The notes: generated by a model not told the origin, from the sequence alone. Positions 31,648-41,077 are shown, numbered from the stretch's first letter. The stretch: DNA of 63,930 nucleotides from Candidatus Poribacteria bacterium (GCA_028818705.1 JAPPNJ010000197.1:1-63930), one strand, 5' to 3'. A program made the numbers and translations.

Positions 31648-33795
31648 TCAGATACGGTTTGCAAGGAACATCTCTGTTACCGCCAGCGCGAAGACTGCTA
31701 ACATGAGGTACATCCAGATGTCCTGTCTGTTTTCAACATCCTCTTGATATTGTGCAATGAGTTCTGCAGTAGGTTTGTCCTCACCGGATTCATCCGCAGC
31801 ACCTTTCAACATACTCGCAAGTTCTTCAATATCACGCGATGCAAGATCAGATTCCGTCGCGTCAACGTTGACGACAAAGTAGCGAGATTCCGCACCAGAG
31901 GCATGAATCGAATAGATACCCGGTAACATTGTATCTGTATAAAAGACGCCTGTAGTGATACTATTTCCATCGGTCTGCAAACGAGTCTCGACGTTGTTTG
32001 GATTGAAAACAGCAATGACTGGATTTTTCTGTGTAGCCATATTTTCCGTTTCGGCAGCGAGTTCAACAGTATCACTGATGCGGTAATCCGGAATTGTGTC
32101 CATATTTTTGAGGGCGAGATACTTAATCGACTCATGCAAAAAAGGCAGATAAACGGCACGTATTGGCAGATCGTTCCAGTCTCTGTCTATCGTTGAGGTA
32201 AAACAGAGCACACGTCCTGGGGGCCCCGTAGCGGATAGCGCGCGGGGGTCTCCATACGGTTTTTCAAAGAGCGCGGGACTTCCATCATCATAGGCGGCAA
32301 TAACAGTTGCGTCTGCTGTCGGGACTGCCTGAAAAAATCTGTAAAACCGTGCCTTACCGAAATCACCGTGGTTAGGTTCTTTAAACGGTGCAAAAATCGG
32401 ATGTTCATACTTTATTGTTGCAAGCACACGGAATTGCTGGCGATCAAAGGCATCTCCGACCGCTTGAACAAAGTTACAGGGCATCAACCCCGCCTCACCA
32501 CCGAGATGTTGTTCATACGCATCAGCATTCAGATTATCACCCACTGTCAAAATCAAACCACCGCCTGCAGCAACGTAGTTCTTTACGCGCCCCGCTTCAG
32601 CGGAAGAAAGTTGAGCAACATCGGCAAGAATAAGGACATCGGCACGTGCAAGTGTCTCTGCACCAGGAACAGTTGTAGATTCGGTGAAATCAATCGGTAC
32701 GGCATCGCTACCGGCGGCAAACGCCATTTTCATGAAGAAGGTTTCCGCTTTCTGATAAGCGTTCTGCGTCCGAGACTTGTTCCTAATCGCATGGACTTTG
32801 ATAGACTGTAAACTCTGCAAAGTGAAATAGCGTCTGTTGTCAACCGCAAGTGCATCCTCTGGCAGTTCCACCCAGCCCGTATGTGTTGCTTCATCTTGAA
32901 AATTAACTTTGAAAACGGCATCCGCCAAGTCGTCTGGTTCGATATCGAGTTGGACGGTATGAATTACATTTCCGTCTATAAAAAGACGCACTGGCAAATT
33001 TTCAACAGGTTCATCGCCGAAGTTGTGAACACGAGCGACAAGATGCGATGCTTGCTGCTCATTTAGCACGACAGGCGGGACACTGATACCCGTAATAGCA
33101 AGATTTCGAGGATCATCAACACTGACATTAACAAACTCGATTTGGACATCGGGACCGAGTTTGTCCGTCTCAATAAAGTTCTCCCAACCCCGTTTTTGCA
33201 TATCACCGATGAGGTAAATTTGCTTCTGTCCAATAGGAATAGATTCAAGTATCTCATCTGCAGTTTCGAGCGCATCCAAGTAATCCGTAGGCTTGTAGGT
33301 AACTTCAGCAGCGTTCAAAGCAGTCCTAAGATGTGAAAAATCTGAGCCGATTGGTGCAACGACACGGGCATTGTCCGATGAAAGCACAAGGCAAGCAGCA
33401 TCGGTTGAATCAAGCCCATCCAGAATTTTGATTCCTTCCTCTTTGGCATTTCGGAAAACCTCCTCATATTGCATACTATAAGAGGTATCCAAAATAATGA
33501 TAGCATTCCGTTTTCCGCCAACTTTCTGTGTGATGACCGGCGCTGCAGCGAAAAATGGGCGGGCGAATGCTATGCCAAGCAGCGCGAGCATCAGAATACG
33601 CATCAATAGAAGCAGCAAGCGCTTCAACTTATGCCGACGGACGTTTGTCTGATGCGACATCTGAATGAAACGTACAGTACTGAATACCAACCGCCTTGCA
33701 CGTTCCCGATTCAACAGGTGCAGGATAATCGGAATAGATGCGCCTATGATCCCGGCAGCTACAAATAGCGGTGCTAAAAACCCTAATCCAAACAT
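31648..33795 (-). CDS. BatA-type membrane protein with von Willebrand factor A domain
   Basis: 715 residues. The N-terminal BatA_N module has two membrane helices (LAPLFVAAGIIGASIPIILHLL and KRLLLLLMRILMLALLGIAFARPFF). A VWA domain follows with a MIDAS-type DTSYSM (about 101-106, AIIILDTSYSMQYEE). A CARDB-like beta region, a GATase-like segment (AAGGGLILTVGDNL) and a final transmembrane helix (MYLMLAVFALAVTEMF) complete it. BatA proteins work with DUF58 proteins and MoxR ATPases in envelope or aerotolerance functions; the DUF58 gene is directly upstream, separated by a repeat. No MoxR ATPase gene is in the window. Confidence 0.87.
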   Translation of the reverse strand: MFGLGFLAPLFVAAGIIGASIPIILHLLNRERARRLVFSTVRFIQMSHQTNVRRHKLKRLLLLLMRILMLALLGIAFARPFFAAAPVITQKVGGKRNAIIILDTSYSMQYEEVFRNAKEEGIKILDGLDSTDAACLVLSSDNARVVAPIGSDFSHLRTALNAAEVTYKPTDYLDALETADEILESIPIGQKQIYLIGDMQKRGWENFIETDKLGPDVQIEFVNVSVDDPRNLAITGISVPPVVLNEQQASHLVARVHNFGDEPVENLPVRLFIDGNVIHTVQLDIEPDDLADAVFKVNFQDEATHTGWVELPEDALAVDNRRYFTLQSLQSIKVHAIRNKSRTQNAYQKAETFFMKMAFAAGSDAVPIDFTESTTVPGAETLARADVLILADVAQLSSAEAGRVKNYVAAGGGLILTVGDNLNADAYEQHLGGEAGLMPCNFVQAVGDAFDRQQFRVLATIKYEHPIFAPFKEPNHGDFGKARFYRFFQAVPTADATVIAAYDDGSPALFEKPYGDPRALSATGPPGRVLCFTSTIDRDWNDLPIRAVYLPFLHESIKYLALKNMDTIPDYRISDTVELAAETENMATQKNPVIAVFNPNNVETRLQTDGNSITTGVFYTDTMLPGIYSIHASGAESRYFVVNVDATESDLASRDIEELASMLKGAADESGEDKPTAELIAQYQEDVENRQDIWMYLMLAVFALAVTEMFLANRI

Positions 33796-33909
33796 TAGTA
33801 TTAGTAATCAGTTGTCGGTACGGAAATCTGCTACGCAGATTGCCTTTCAGTTGTCGGTTAAGAAATAACTTGAGCAAACCAAACATTTCTTTCTTTAACC
33901 GATAACCTT
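33796..33909. repeat. GTCAGT/ATCAG-family inverted repeat between DUF58 and BatA genes
   Basis: Left arm CAGTTGTCGGTTAAGAAATA and right arm TTTCTTTAACCGATAACCTT are inverted copies; a small palindrome AATCTG/CAGATT (33825-33841) precedes them. It fills the whole gap between two genes otherwise expected to be tightly linked. Confidence 0.65.
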
Positions 33910-34881
33910 TCAAAAAATACCTTGTCGTTTGGCAAGATAAGAAGCGAGCGCGAAATCAATCGGCGTCGCTGTTGTTATCATGTTATAGTCAATATCGGCT
34001 TGCCGCAGTGCGAGTTTGTAGGTATCAAGAAACGCGTTGAAATTACTTAGATAACTCTCGCGAATCGCCTGTGGCGTTGTGATAATCTCGTCGTCGTTTT
34101 CGGAATCAATAAAACGGATCAGTGCTTCTGAACTTCGCCCCGTTTCAAAGTTAGCAAATTCAACTTCCTGTTGGGCAAGGACGTGAAAAACAATGACTTC
34201 ATGTCCCTCATACCGAAGATGCTCCAAGCCAGCGACGACCTCTTCGTGATTTTCATCATAGAGATCAGAGATAAAGAGGACTAAACCGCGCTTCGTCAAA
34301 CGTTCTGCGATTTGATGCAATGGCACTCCCATACGTGTGCCTTTTGCGGTTTGTAATGCCTCCAGCGTAAGCAAGATAGAATGCAGATGTGACGTGCTAC
34401 TCCGAGCGGGAAGGTACTGGTGAAGAGTATCATCAAAATACGCGAACCCGACAGCATCTCGCTGCTTCGCCATAAAATAGGCGAGTGATCCAATCAAGAA
34501 ACTGGAATATTGCAGTTTCGTCAGCCTCTGCCCAGTCTCTCTCTGCTCCGCGGGACCATCTTCCTCGACACCATCTATTGGATGTGCCATAGACTCGCTT
34601 GTATCGAGGAGTAAGTAGCAGTTGAGGTTGGTTTCCTCTTCAAACTGTTTAATATAATACCTGTCAGTCCGAGCGTAGGCTTTCCAATCTATATGTTTAG
34701 TATCATCTCCGGGCATATATTGCCGATATTGCGAAAATTCGACACTGAACCCGTGGTACGGGCTTTTATGGAGACCTGAAATAAAACCTTCAACGACGAA
34801 TTTGGCAATCAACTCAAGATTCCCGATTCGTGCGAGGATCGCTGGATTTAGAAATCTGCGCCCTTCTGACTGGCTTTGCAT
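33910..34881 (-). CDS. DUF58 domain protein
   Basis: 323 residues. The N-terminal half has GFISGLHKSPYHGFSVEFSQYRQYMPGDD and IDWKAYARTDRYYIKQFEEE, the signature of DUF58. The C-terminal half is a VWA-like fold with LLLDTSESM (metal-ion site) and LVLFISDLYDE. There is no membrane segment. Known relatives pair with MoxR AAA ATPases and BatA/BatB membrane proteins; the BatA-like gene follows downstream. The ATG at 34881 directly follows AAGGA, a very short spacing. Confidence 0.9.
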   Translation of the reverse strand: MQSQSEGRRFLNPAILARIGNLELIAKFVVEGFISGLHKSPYHGFSVEFSQYRQYMPGDDTKHIDWKAYARTDRYYIKQFEEETNLNCYLLLDTSESMAHPIDGVEEDGPAEQRETGQRLTKLQYSSFLIGSLAYFMAKQRDAVGFAYFDDTLHQYLPARSSTSHLHSILLTLEALQTAKGTRMGVPLHQIAERLTKRGLVLFISDLYDENHEEVVAGLEHLRYEGHEVIVFHVLAQQEVEFANFETGRSSEALIRFIDSENDDEIITTPQAIRESYLSNFNAFLDTYKLALRQADIDYNMITTATPIDFALASYLAKRQGIF

Positions 34882-34920
34882 TCCTTAAATTACACCTTTT
34901 ATGTCGCTCCAAAGTACATC

Positions 34921-36879
34921 TTATTTCTTTTTTAAGATGAGCAGCGTGAGATCGTCAAATTGATCCGCTTCGCCTTGAAATTTCATCACTGCGTCGTGAA
35001 GGTGCTCTCGGATAGCTTCAGCACTGTCATTCTTGCATGCCTTGGATGCCTCAAAAAGCCGATCTTCATCATAATACTCATCCTCGACGTTAACGGTTTC
35101 TGTGACACCATCTGTATAATACACAACAACATCACCGCTAACGAGTTCAATATGCTCAGCTTCATATTCAGCGATACTTGAGACCATATCGTTTGGAAAC
35201 ATGCCAAGTGGGATACCGCCGACCTCTTCACCCAACCACTTAGAGGTTCCATCTTTTCTTATCAGTAGCGGTGGATTATGACCAGCATTGAGTGTTGTCA
35301 GCACATCGGTTTCTGGATTCAGATGACTATAGAAGAAAGTCGCATATTTTTCTTCTGTGCCGCTGGCGTAAAGCAGCGAGTTGAGCGTCATAGCCATTTC
35401 AGTGAGTTCAGCATACACGGTTGAAGGACGTGTCTCTTTCCCCGTGTCCTTTGATGTACCATTTTGCACGCGCGATAATTCAGAGATGAGCCCAGCGCGC
35501 AAGGTTGCCATGAGCAGTGCCGCTTGCATTCCTTTTCCAGAGACATCCGCAATTGCGAGACCCCAACGCCCGGTAGGCAAGGAAATACAATCATAATAGT
35601 CCCCACCAACAGGTCCGCGAGGTTCATAGTGTCCTGCAACTTCATAACCGGGAATGTCAGGCAGATTATCTGGTATGAGGTTCACTTGGATTTTGCGCGC
35701 CTCTTCCATCTCTGCTTGCAACTGGCGTGCTTCAAGCGCCTCCTGATGAAGGTGTGCGTTCTCAATTGCCACTCCTGCCTGCTTGGCAAAGGAATCAAGT
35801 AGGACGACATCTTCATCGGTAAAGGGGGCGATTCTACCCCCACGTTCCTCTTTGTCACCCACGACAAGAACTCCCAAAATATCACCCTCTCGCCCAGGAA
35901 TAGGGACAGCCATCAAATTTTTGCCCCCGAAAAGTGTGTCAAACTCCGGTAAGCAGTGCCCGGGAAGCCCGTCATTGACGACAGATTTCAGCATATCTAC
36001 CGATGTTGCGTCCTGAACTACAGGCACCTCTTCACCACAAGGGATAATGAGTTGATTACCATTGTCCTGTGCAGCGGCAGTTTCAACTAAGGTCTCTGGA
36101 AAGGCGTAACGCAGTTCAAGCTCCTGTTGTTCGGGGCTTGTGAGCATGAGTGCTCCGGCATTTGCATCCAAGAACGAGACCGCTTGGAGGACCACCTGCT
36201 CAGCGGCATCTTCAGGTTGCAAGAGTTGACAGATCTGTGGGGCACTTTCTGCGAGCATGAATAACCGGAACTTTTCGCTCTGGATCCCCTCCACCATCTG
36301 CGAATAGGCGATAGCAATTGAAATTTGATGGGCGAGGGTTGTTAACAATTCCTTCTCCCACTCTTCTAACGTCTCCCTTCCCAAAAATCGTCCTAAACCG
36401 ATCATACCCAAGAATTCATCTTGAATCTTTAGTGGAACCCAGAGACGGATGTCAACAACTTCGACAAGCTCAGCACTCTGGATAAAGAATTCTTTAAGAA
36501 CTGTTGGAGGTGAGGTACTTTCAATGAAGGAATGCTGCAGTAAACCTGCGACTTCCTCTGATTCAACAGGAATTGGGGCGAACACCTGCTCAGGTGTTGA
36601 TGCGACGACATCAAGATTCTGTCCAGTAGGGTGGTAGCGCAGGATCACGCCTCGTGTGACTTGCAAGGTTCCGAGTGTAATGCGGAGATAGGTTTTGCTT
36701 GAATGATTAAAGTTACCGTATCCAGAGATGAGGGTTTGCCCCAAATGCTCCAACTCGGACAGACTAAATATGAGCCGCTCCATAGTCTGTTCGGCGGTAT
36801 TTTGTGTTCCATGGGTTTGCTGCAAATCGCTCCCCAAAATAGGTTCGCTCGAATCTTTCATAGTGTTGCATCCAGACAT
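34921..36879 (-). CDS. GAF-domain SpoIIE-type protein phosphatase (RsbU-like)
   Basis: 652 residues. Two GAF sensor domains lie at about 40-200 and 215-375 (LRLWVPLKI/FLGMIGLGRF; ANAGALMLTSPEQ, GVLVVGDKEERGG). A short linker helix (HLHQEALEARQLQAEMEEARKIQ) follows, then a PP2C-like SpoIIE domain (RGPVGGDYYDCISLP, ADVSGKGMQAALLMATLRAG, GHNPPLLIRKDG, YYTDGVTE). It dephosphorylates a phospho-STAS antagonist in partner-switching pathways. The STAS and kinase genes lie just upstream on the same strand (128 nt), so this is one module. GAF domains would sense a small ligand or redox signal. Confidence 0.93.
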   Translation of the reverse strand: MSGCNTMKDSSEPILGSDLQQTHGTQNTAEQTMERLIFSLSELEHLGQTLISGYGNFNHSSKTYLRITLGTLQVTRGVILRYHPTGQNLDVVASTPEQVFAPIPVESEEVAGLLQHSFIESTSPPTVLKEFFIQSAELVEVVDIRLWVPLKIQDEFLGMIGLGRFLGRETLEEWEKELLTTLAHQISIAIAYSQMVEGIQSEKFRLFMLAESAPQICQLLQPEDAAEQVVLQAVSFLDANAGALMLTSPEQQELELRYAFPETLVETAAAQDNGNQLIIPCGEEVPVVQDATSVDMLKSVVNDGLPGHCLPEFDTLFGGKNLMAVPIPGREGDILGVLVVGDKEERGGRIAPFTDEDVVLLDSFAKQAGVAIENAHLHQEALEARQLQAEMEEARKIQVNLIPDNLPDIPGYEVAGHYEPRGPVGGDYYDCISLPTGRWGLAIADVSGKGMQAALLMATLRAGLISELSRVQNGTSKDTGKETRPSTVYAELTEMAMTLNSLLYASGTEEKYATFFYSHLNPETDVLTTLNAGHNPPLLIRKDGTSKWLGEEVGGIPLGMFPNDMVSSIAEYEAEHIELVSGDVVVYYTDGVTETVNVEDEYYDEDRLFEASKACKNDSAEAIREHLHDAVMKFQGEADQFDDLTLLILKKK

Positions 36880-37007
36880 TGGGATATAGTATATGTTATA
36901 TCTATTACTACAAGGATATCCCTAAGACACGAGAACAGGGTCGGAAATATACCTGTGAACATAATTTTTTAATCTCTTTCAAGACGAAATTTGAAATAAG
37001 AAAAAGA

Positions 37008-37349
37008 TTATAGATTCGCAATAGCGGATTCTTCGTCGGGGAAAATACCGGCGTATTTAGCGAGTGCCATCATACGAAAAGTCCGTTCCTGCGTGGCTGA
37101 CAATCCACAGAAATTCAATACCCCTTCCCGTTCGTGAAGTGCTTCTATAATTTCGATAAGTATGGAAATACCGATGCTATTAATGAGCGTTGTTTTCTCA
37201 AGATTGATTACGAGCTGCGTATAACCGTTCTGAATGAGTTCTTGCGCTTTCTCGGCGAGTTGCTCTCCGAGTGCATCGTTGAGGTACCCAGCTGTCTCAA
37301 TGACTGCGTGTTCTCCGTCTTCACGGATTTGAATATCAAATTTGTTCAA
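37008..37349 (-). CDS. STAS-domain anti-sigma factor antagonist
   Basis: 113 residues covering one STAS domain: QIREDGEHAVIETAGYLNDALGEQL, LVINLEKTTLINSIGISIL, and LNFCGLSATQERTFRMMAL. The Ser in LINSIG is at the position phosphorylated in RsbV/SpoIIAA proteins, although the usual Asp before it is Asn. In the dephospho form such proteins bind the anti-sigma kinase. The start is TTG 37349 with a strong GGAGG eight bases upstream. It lies between the kinase gene and the phosphatase gene. The gap to the kinase gene holds a GGGAT/ATCCC hairpin. Confidence 0.9.
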   Translation of the reverse strand: MNKFDIQIREDGEHAVIETAGYLNDALGEQLAEKAQELIQNGYTQLVINLEKTTLINSIGISILIEIIEALHEREGVLNFCGLSATQERTFRMMALAKYAGIFPDEESAIANL

Positions 37350-37515
37350 AACCCTTACCTCCTTAACTTCCTAACCAAGACTTGCAGTTATACCCCAAGT
37401 ATGAAGGTGGGATGTAGCAAAATCCCATCCTTTAACAACGAATTTGAAACAGAGCTTGGAACTCATCGTATCTGATCCCAAATTGCGTTACGATATAGCG
37501 AAACGAAACAACAGT

Positions 37516-37947
37516 TTACGGTTTCTTTCTCTTTATGATCTTGACAGTTGTTCCGTTAGGGCTGCTTTCTATATCCACCTCATCCATTAGGGATTTAATA
37601 ATTTGCAATCCCCTTCCTCGCTTACGCAGGTCGGTATGTACCCCCGGACTTCCAAGCAAACGGCTACCGTCGAGTGTGTCAGGAGAGATACCAACTCCCC
37701 GATCAGTAACCTTAAACTGCAGTTCATCGTCCTTGAGTAAAAAGTCGATATGCACCTCCTGATCATCGCTTTTGCTATGCTCAAAAGCGTTGATACAGGT
37801 TTCGATAATTGCGAGTTGGATCTCTTCAACCTCTCCCTCTTCGAAATTCATCAATTCGGCGAGAACAGAGGCTGTCTTGGCTGCAGCAAGTTCCATGTCA
37901 GGGTGCATCGGTATAGTGAGGGTTACTTGTTTTGCCGTATCTGACAC
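37516..37947 (-). CDS. RsbW-like anti-sigma regulatory serine kinase
   Basis: 143 residues, a GHKL/HATPase_c_2 domain: N box IIETCINAFEHS, G1 box TDRGVGISPD, and RGRGLQIIKSLMDEVDI as the G2 region. It would phosphorylate the STAS protein and sequester a sigma factor or other target. No sigma-B/F-type gene is adjacent, so the output may not be a sigma factor. Start GTG 37947 has AAGGAGG upstream at normal spacing. Confidence 0.9.
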   Translation of the reverse strand: MSDTAKQVTLTIPMHPDMELAAAKTASVLAELMNFEEGEVEEIQLAIIETCINAFEHSKSDDQEVHIDFLLKDDELQFKVTDRGVGISPDTLDGSRLLGSPGVHTDLRKRGRGLQIIKSLMDEVDIESSPNGTTVKIIKRKKP

Positions 37948-38112
37948 GTTGCGTTTCCCTCCTTGTTATGGCTTGTGTTCGTATAAAAATCCACAAAATT
38001 CAATTCGGTTTGTGTTTTCCGTTTTAGTCAGTGGGAAATGCGAATAGGAAAAAGAACTTAGGTCGCTTCCCACTGGTATGTTTAGATGCAAGCGTATGAA
38101 AAACTTGATTAT

Positions 38113-38142
38113 ATCATACCACATTTATTTAAATTATGTCAA
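38113..38142 (-). promoter_or_regulatory. Promoter for the partner-switching operon
   Basis: On the minus strand, TTGACA (38142-38137), an 18-bp spacer and TATGAT (38118-38113). It lies 166 nt upstream of the RsbW-like start, back to back with the plus-strand promoter at 38156. The rest of the 316-nt gap (37948-38263) is AT-rich and holds no gene. Confidence 0.6.
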
Positions 38143-38155
38143 GTTTTTTGTCCAA

Positions 38156-38184
38156 TTGATTTCTCAAAGCACCTATGGTATCAT
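38156..38184 (+). promoter_or_regulatory. Promoter for the GNAT gene
   Basis: TTGATT (38156-38161), a 17-bp spacer and TATCAT (38179-38184), 80 nt before the acetyltransferase start. Confidence 0.5.
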
Positions 38185-38263
38185 AAAATACGATAAACTT
38201 TTTATTTAAACACAACAAATAGTTGGATGTTATCCTTTTAATATCCTGTCAAAAAGGAGAAAG

Positions 38264-39163
38264 ATGGAAATTCTTGAATACACGTCAGAAATGCAAAGGC
38301 ATGCCACTCAGTTCTATAATAACCTTACAGTCAATGTTCCACACTGTTATCCTGTGAGTGAAGACGAATTGGGTGAAGTACTTCAAAACACTACATATGA
38401 AACAGAGGATCAGAAAGTCCTTCAATCTCAAACTACCTTTGTTGCCAGAGAACAAGGGACTATTTTCGGGTTTATACAAATTGGTATTGGACCGGATGAA
38501 GAACTAAATAAGAATAACATTGGTATCATCCGGTTTTTAGGTTACCAACCCGGTGAACGACGGGCTGGACAAGCACTACTTGAAAAAGCGGAAAGCTATC
38601 TAAGCACCTATAATCCTGAACTAATCGTTGCTCTTCCCCAAGATTATCGATACCGGTTCTACCATTTTGGACACGCTTACTTATCAGATGCTTTAGGACA
38701 TGTTCAGGCACTCCTCGGATACAACGGTTATCAGCGCAGGTTCGGTGAGGTATTCTTAGCATGGGAAAACTACACTGTTACACCAATTCAACTGGCAATA
38801 CCTATTGAACTTACTGTGGAGTGGAAACCTGGTAGAGGAGAACGTCCAAACTGTACTGTCCAAGCATTTCACGATGGGACAGAGGTTGGGATCTGTGATT
38901 CGGTATCAGGTGGCGAGTTCTCAGATCATCCTGATGTGCAAGATTGGCTCCACACCATGTGGCTCGGCATAAAGGACGAATTCCAAGGACGAGGTTTAGG
39001 GCGTTATCTCCTTCAATACATACTCCACGAAATGCACAAGATTGGATATCGTCACGTGCTGATTAGCACGAGTTGGGATAATTATCGAGCAGCTCTTTTT
39101 TATAGTAATTTCGGCTACCAGATTACAGATTGGACTTACGGCTATTTAAAAACTGAGTTGTAG
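38264..39163 (+). CDS. GNAT-family N-acetyltransferase (possibly two GNAT domains)
   Basis: 299 residues. The C-terminal domain has the acetyl-CoA loop DEFQGRGLGRYLLQYILHEM (about 240-258) and WDNYRAALFYSNFGYQ, a clear GNAT ending. The N-terminal half also looks GNAT-like (TTFVAREQGTIFGFIQIGI, GYQPGERRAGQALLEKAESYL), as in tandem-GNAT proteins. The substrate is unknown. AAAAAGGAGAAAG precedes the ATG. It is divergent from the partner-switching operon. Confidence 0.85.
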   Translation: MEILEYTSEMQRHATQFYNNLTVNVPHCYPVSEDELGEVLQNTTYETEDQKVLQSQTTFVAREQGTIFGFIQIGIGPDEELNKNNIGIIRFLGYQPGERRAGQALLEKAESYLSTYNPELIVALPQDYRYRFYHFGHAYLSDALGHVQALLGYNGYQRRFGEVFLAWENYTVTPIQLAIPIELTVEWKPGRGERPNCTVQAFHDGTEVGICDSVSGGEFSDHPDVQDWLHTMWLGIKDEFQGRGLGRYLLQYILHEMHKIGYRHVLISTSWDNYRAALFYSNFGYQITDWTYGYLKTEL

Positions 39164-39208
39164 CACAACGGGAAATAGGATTTATCGGATTGTATTATGG
39201 GCGGTAGC

Positions 39209-39763
39209 TCACGGAGTGCCTATTTTTGTTTCATCAACAATCCATCGAGCGTCTGACATGCGTGCGACTGCCTCTGACGGTTCGGGTCGGTAACTTGCGA
39301 ACTTGACTCTATCACAATTGGCGAGTAATTGCTGGACCCGCTCAACATAGGACACACCTATCTGGGCGTGTTGCATTGCGTGCAGCAAGGCGGTTGTGGT
39401 CAGTTCCAATGCGGGGATTTGATAACGTCCGCAGATATATTCACGAAGGACGTACGCAATTTGGATGTGATACATCTCCATATCGCCGTGCTTGAGCCAA
39501 TCCGAGGTTTCAATTGCTGCTAACTGTTCGTACGCCACCTCATGTGGCAGCGGTGTATCACTTTCTTTTTCTGGAGACACTGATAAGGTTTGTGTCCGTT
39601 TTCGGATATAGAGAAAAATTGAAACGGCTACGAATCCAAGGACCACGGCACCACCGATGAAATACAATAGTAGGCTTTGCGCCACCTCCAACGGTGGCTT
39701 GATATCACGCAGATTCTGAACATCGACAGTACCTTGCGTAAGGATTTGTGTAAGTAGAGACAT
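39209..39763 (-). CDS. DUF4381-like single-pass membrane protein
   Basis: 184 residues from ATG 39763 (MSLLTQILTQG); an alternative GTG at 39832 would overlap the ferredoxin gene. One transmembrane helix lies at about 30-50 (LLLYFIGGAVVLGFVAVSIFL), followed by a cytosolic helical domain (YEQLAAIETSDWLKHGDMEMYHIQIAYVLREYICGRY, PALELTTTALLHAM). That resembles the DUF4381 proteins found beside BatA/BatD/DUF58 genes. The BatA/DUF58 genes are about 5 kb away rather than adjacent. Here it follows the ferredoxin gene on the same strand. Confidence 0.65.
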   Translation of the reverse strand: MSLLTQILTQGTVDVQNLRDIKPPLEVAQSLLLYFIGGAVVLGFVAVSIFLYIRKRTQTLSVSPEKESDTPLPHEVAYEQLAAIETSDWLKHGDMEMYHIQIAYVLREYICGRYQIPALELTTTALLHAMQHAQIGVSYVERVQQLLANCDRVKFASYRPEPSEAVARMSDARWIVDETKIGTP

Positions 39764-39821
39764 ATTTCTTGGAAAAGGTGAAAAGGACAACGGATAGAAA
39801 AAAAAAATTGGAAAAGACCCT

Positions 39822-40412
39822 TTATGCAACACGCGGTTGAATAACTATTGATTTGGGTGAAGTTGGACAAGCGTATTGGCAAACACCACACCCTGTGCAT
39901 CCGGGGTCAAGTACCTCTACAACACCGTCTGATGTGAAACGGATCGCATCCTCTCCGATAGGACACGTATCAACACAGTAGGTACAATCTACCTCTTTCG
40001 TACGGAGACAGGTTTCAGCGGTAAAAACTGCCAACCCGATTTTAATGTCCTCTGCATAAACAGGTTGTAAGGCACCGCTTGGACATACATACATGCATGC
40101 CAATGAATCACAGATGACGCAAGGCTGTTCCTCTGGATCTATATAGGGTGTATTGGCAATGCTGGCATCCGTACTTTGAAAGGGTTGAATGGCGTTTGCG
40201 GGACAATTTTTGACGCAGTTCCCACACCGATGACACCGCTCTAAGAATTCGGCTTCAGGCAACGCACCCGGCGGTCGAAAGATAACACGCTGTTCCGAAT
40301 CCTCAGCAAGCAAGTGTTCACCCACCGTGTCATCAAGCAATTCAGCAACGGGTTGGATGAGTTGATTCAAGGCTTCCTTGAAAAAGCCGCGTCTTCCTGT
40401 TTCTTCAGACAT
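39822..40412 (-). CDS. 4Fe-4S polyferredoxin (NapF/NapG-like)
   Basis: 196 residues with four cysteine clusters: CHRCGNCVKNCP, CVICDSLACMYVCP, CTYCVDTCP and CTGCGVCQYACP, enough for four [4Fe-4S] centres. The N-terminus GRRGFFKEALNQL resembles the start of exported NapF/G-type ferredoxins but lacks a clear twin-Arg hydrophobic signal. It is an electron-transfer protein; the partner is unknown. The gene directly follows a SufR-like regulator (32 nt), which suggests that iron-sulfur status controls it. Confidence 0.9.
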   Translation of the reverse strand: MSEETGRRGFFKEALNQLIQPVAELLDDTVGEHLLAEDSEQRVIFRPPGALPEAEFLERCHRCGNCVKNCPANAIQPFQSTDASIANTPYIDPEEQPCVICDSLACMYVCPSGALQPVYAEDIKIGLAVFTAETCLRTKEVDCTYCVDTCPIGEDAIRFTSDGVVEVLDPGCTGCGVCQYACPTSPKSIVIQPRVA

Positions 40413-40444
40413 TTTTATACTGATCCCTACGCGTGTGCCGAACG

Positions 40445-41077
40445 CTACTCTTTTTTGTCTTTAGCAATCCGATAGCAACATCTATGACTACCTTGCATGA
40501 GATGTTCTTCCCGAACGACCTTTGTCCCCAAGGACTGTCGAAAGAGTCCCAGCTCAATTTCACATACATAAGGATACTCCTCAGCAATCACAGAAATTGG
40601 GCAATTATGTTCAATCAAGACGTAATCGTCCTCGTTCTCGTCACAGCATGCCATGTATCCTTCTTCATCTCGGATACGCGTAAGTTCTTTGATGCGTTCG
40701 GGCAAATCTTTTCCTTGAAGCCGCTGCTGATATGTCTGCAATTGCGATTTCATCCGTTCTTGAAAAACTTTGTTGATGAAACCGGGCCCGTTGAATTTCG
40801 CGACTTCATTCATCAAGCCAACAGCAAAGTTAGCGTAGGTTGTCGGGAAAAGAGTGTTTGCTTGATCGGTTAAGCGATAAATGTGAAGTGGACGCCCGCG
40901 CTTTTGCTTTTCTCGGTGGTATTCGACCAGCTCTTCAGCTTCCAGTATAGCGAGGTGTTGTCGGATCCCCATCTGACTGATATGCAAAGCATCCGTCAGT
41001 TGGCTGACCGTCATACCAGCCCGCATTTTGAGGAGCTGCAGGATTCGCATTCGGGTTTCGCTCATTTCGCAATTCAC
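40445..41077 (-). CDS. SufR-like iron-sulfur-sensing transcriptional regulator
   Basis: 210 residues. The N-terminal winged helix-turn-helix (MRILQLLKMRAGMTVSQLTDALHISQMGIRQHLAILEAEELVEY) has the DeoR/ArsR-type layout of SufR. The C-terminal domain has cysteines in IEHNCPISVIAEEYPYVCEIE and GSHRCCYRI, matching the cluster-ligating arrangement of SufR repressors. Two additional Cys occur in YMACCDEN. It is likely a repressor that reads [4Fe-4S] availability. Start GTG 41077 with AAGGGG eight bases upstream; ATG 41065 is an alternative. It is upstream of the polyferredoxin gene. Confidence 0.85.
   Translation of the reverse strand: MNCEMSETRMRILQLLKMRAGMTVSQLTDALHISQMGIRQHLAILEAEELVEYHREKQKRGRPLHIYRLTDQANTLFPTTYANFAVGLMNEVAKFNGPGFINKVFQERMKSQLQTYQQRLQGKDLPERIKELTRIRDEEGYMACCDENEDDYVLIEHNCPISVIAEEYPYVCEIELGLFRQSLGTKVVREEHLMQGSHRCCYRIAKDKKE

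Noticed and set aside
37134..37475. Plus-strand 113-codon open frame
   Set aside because: It is antisense to the STAS gene and its composition is atypical.
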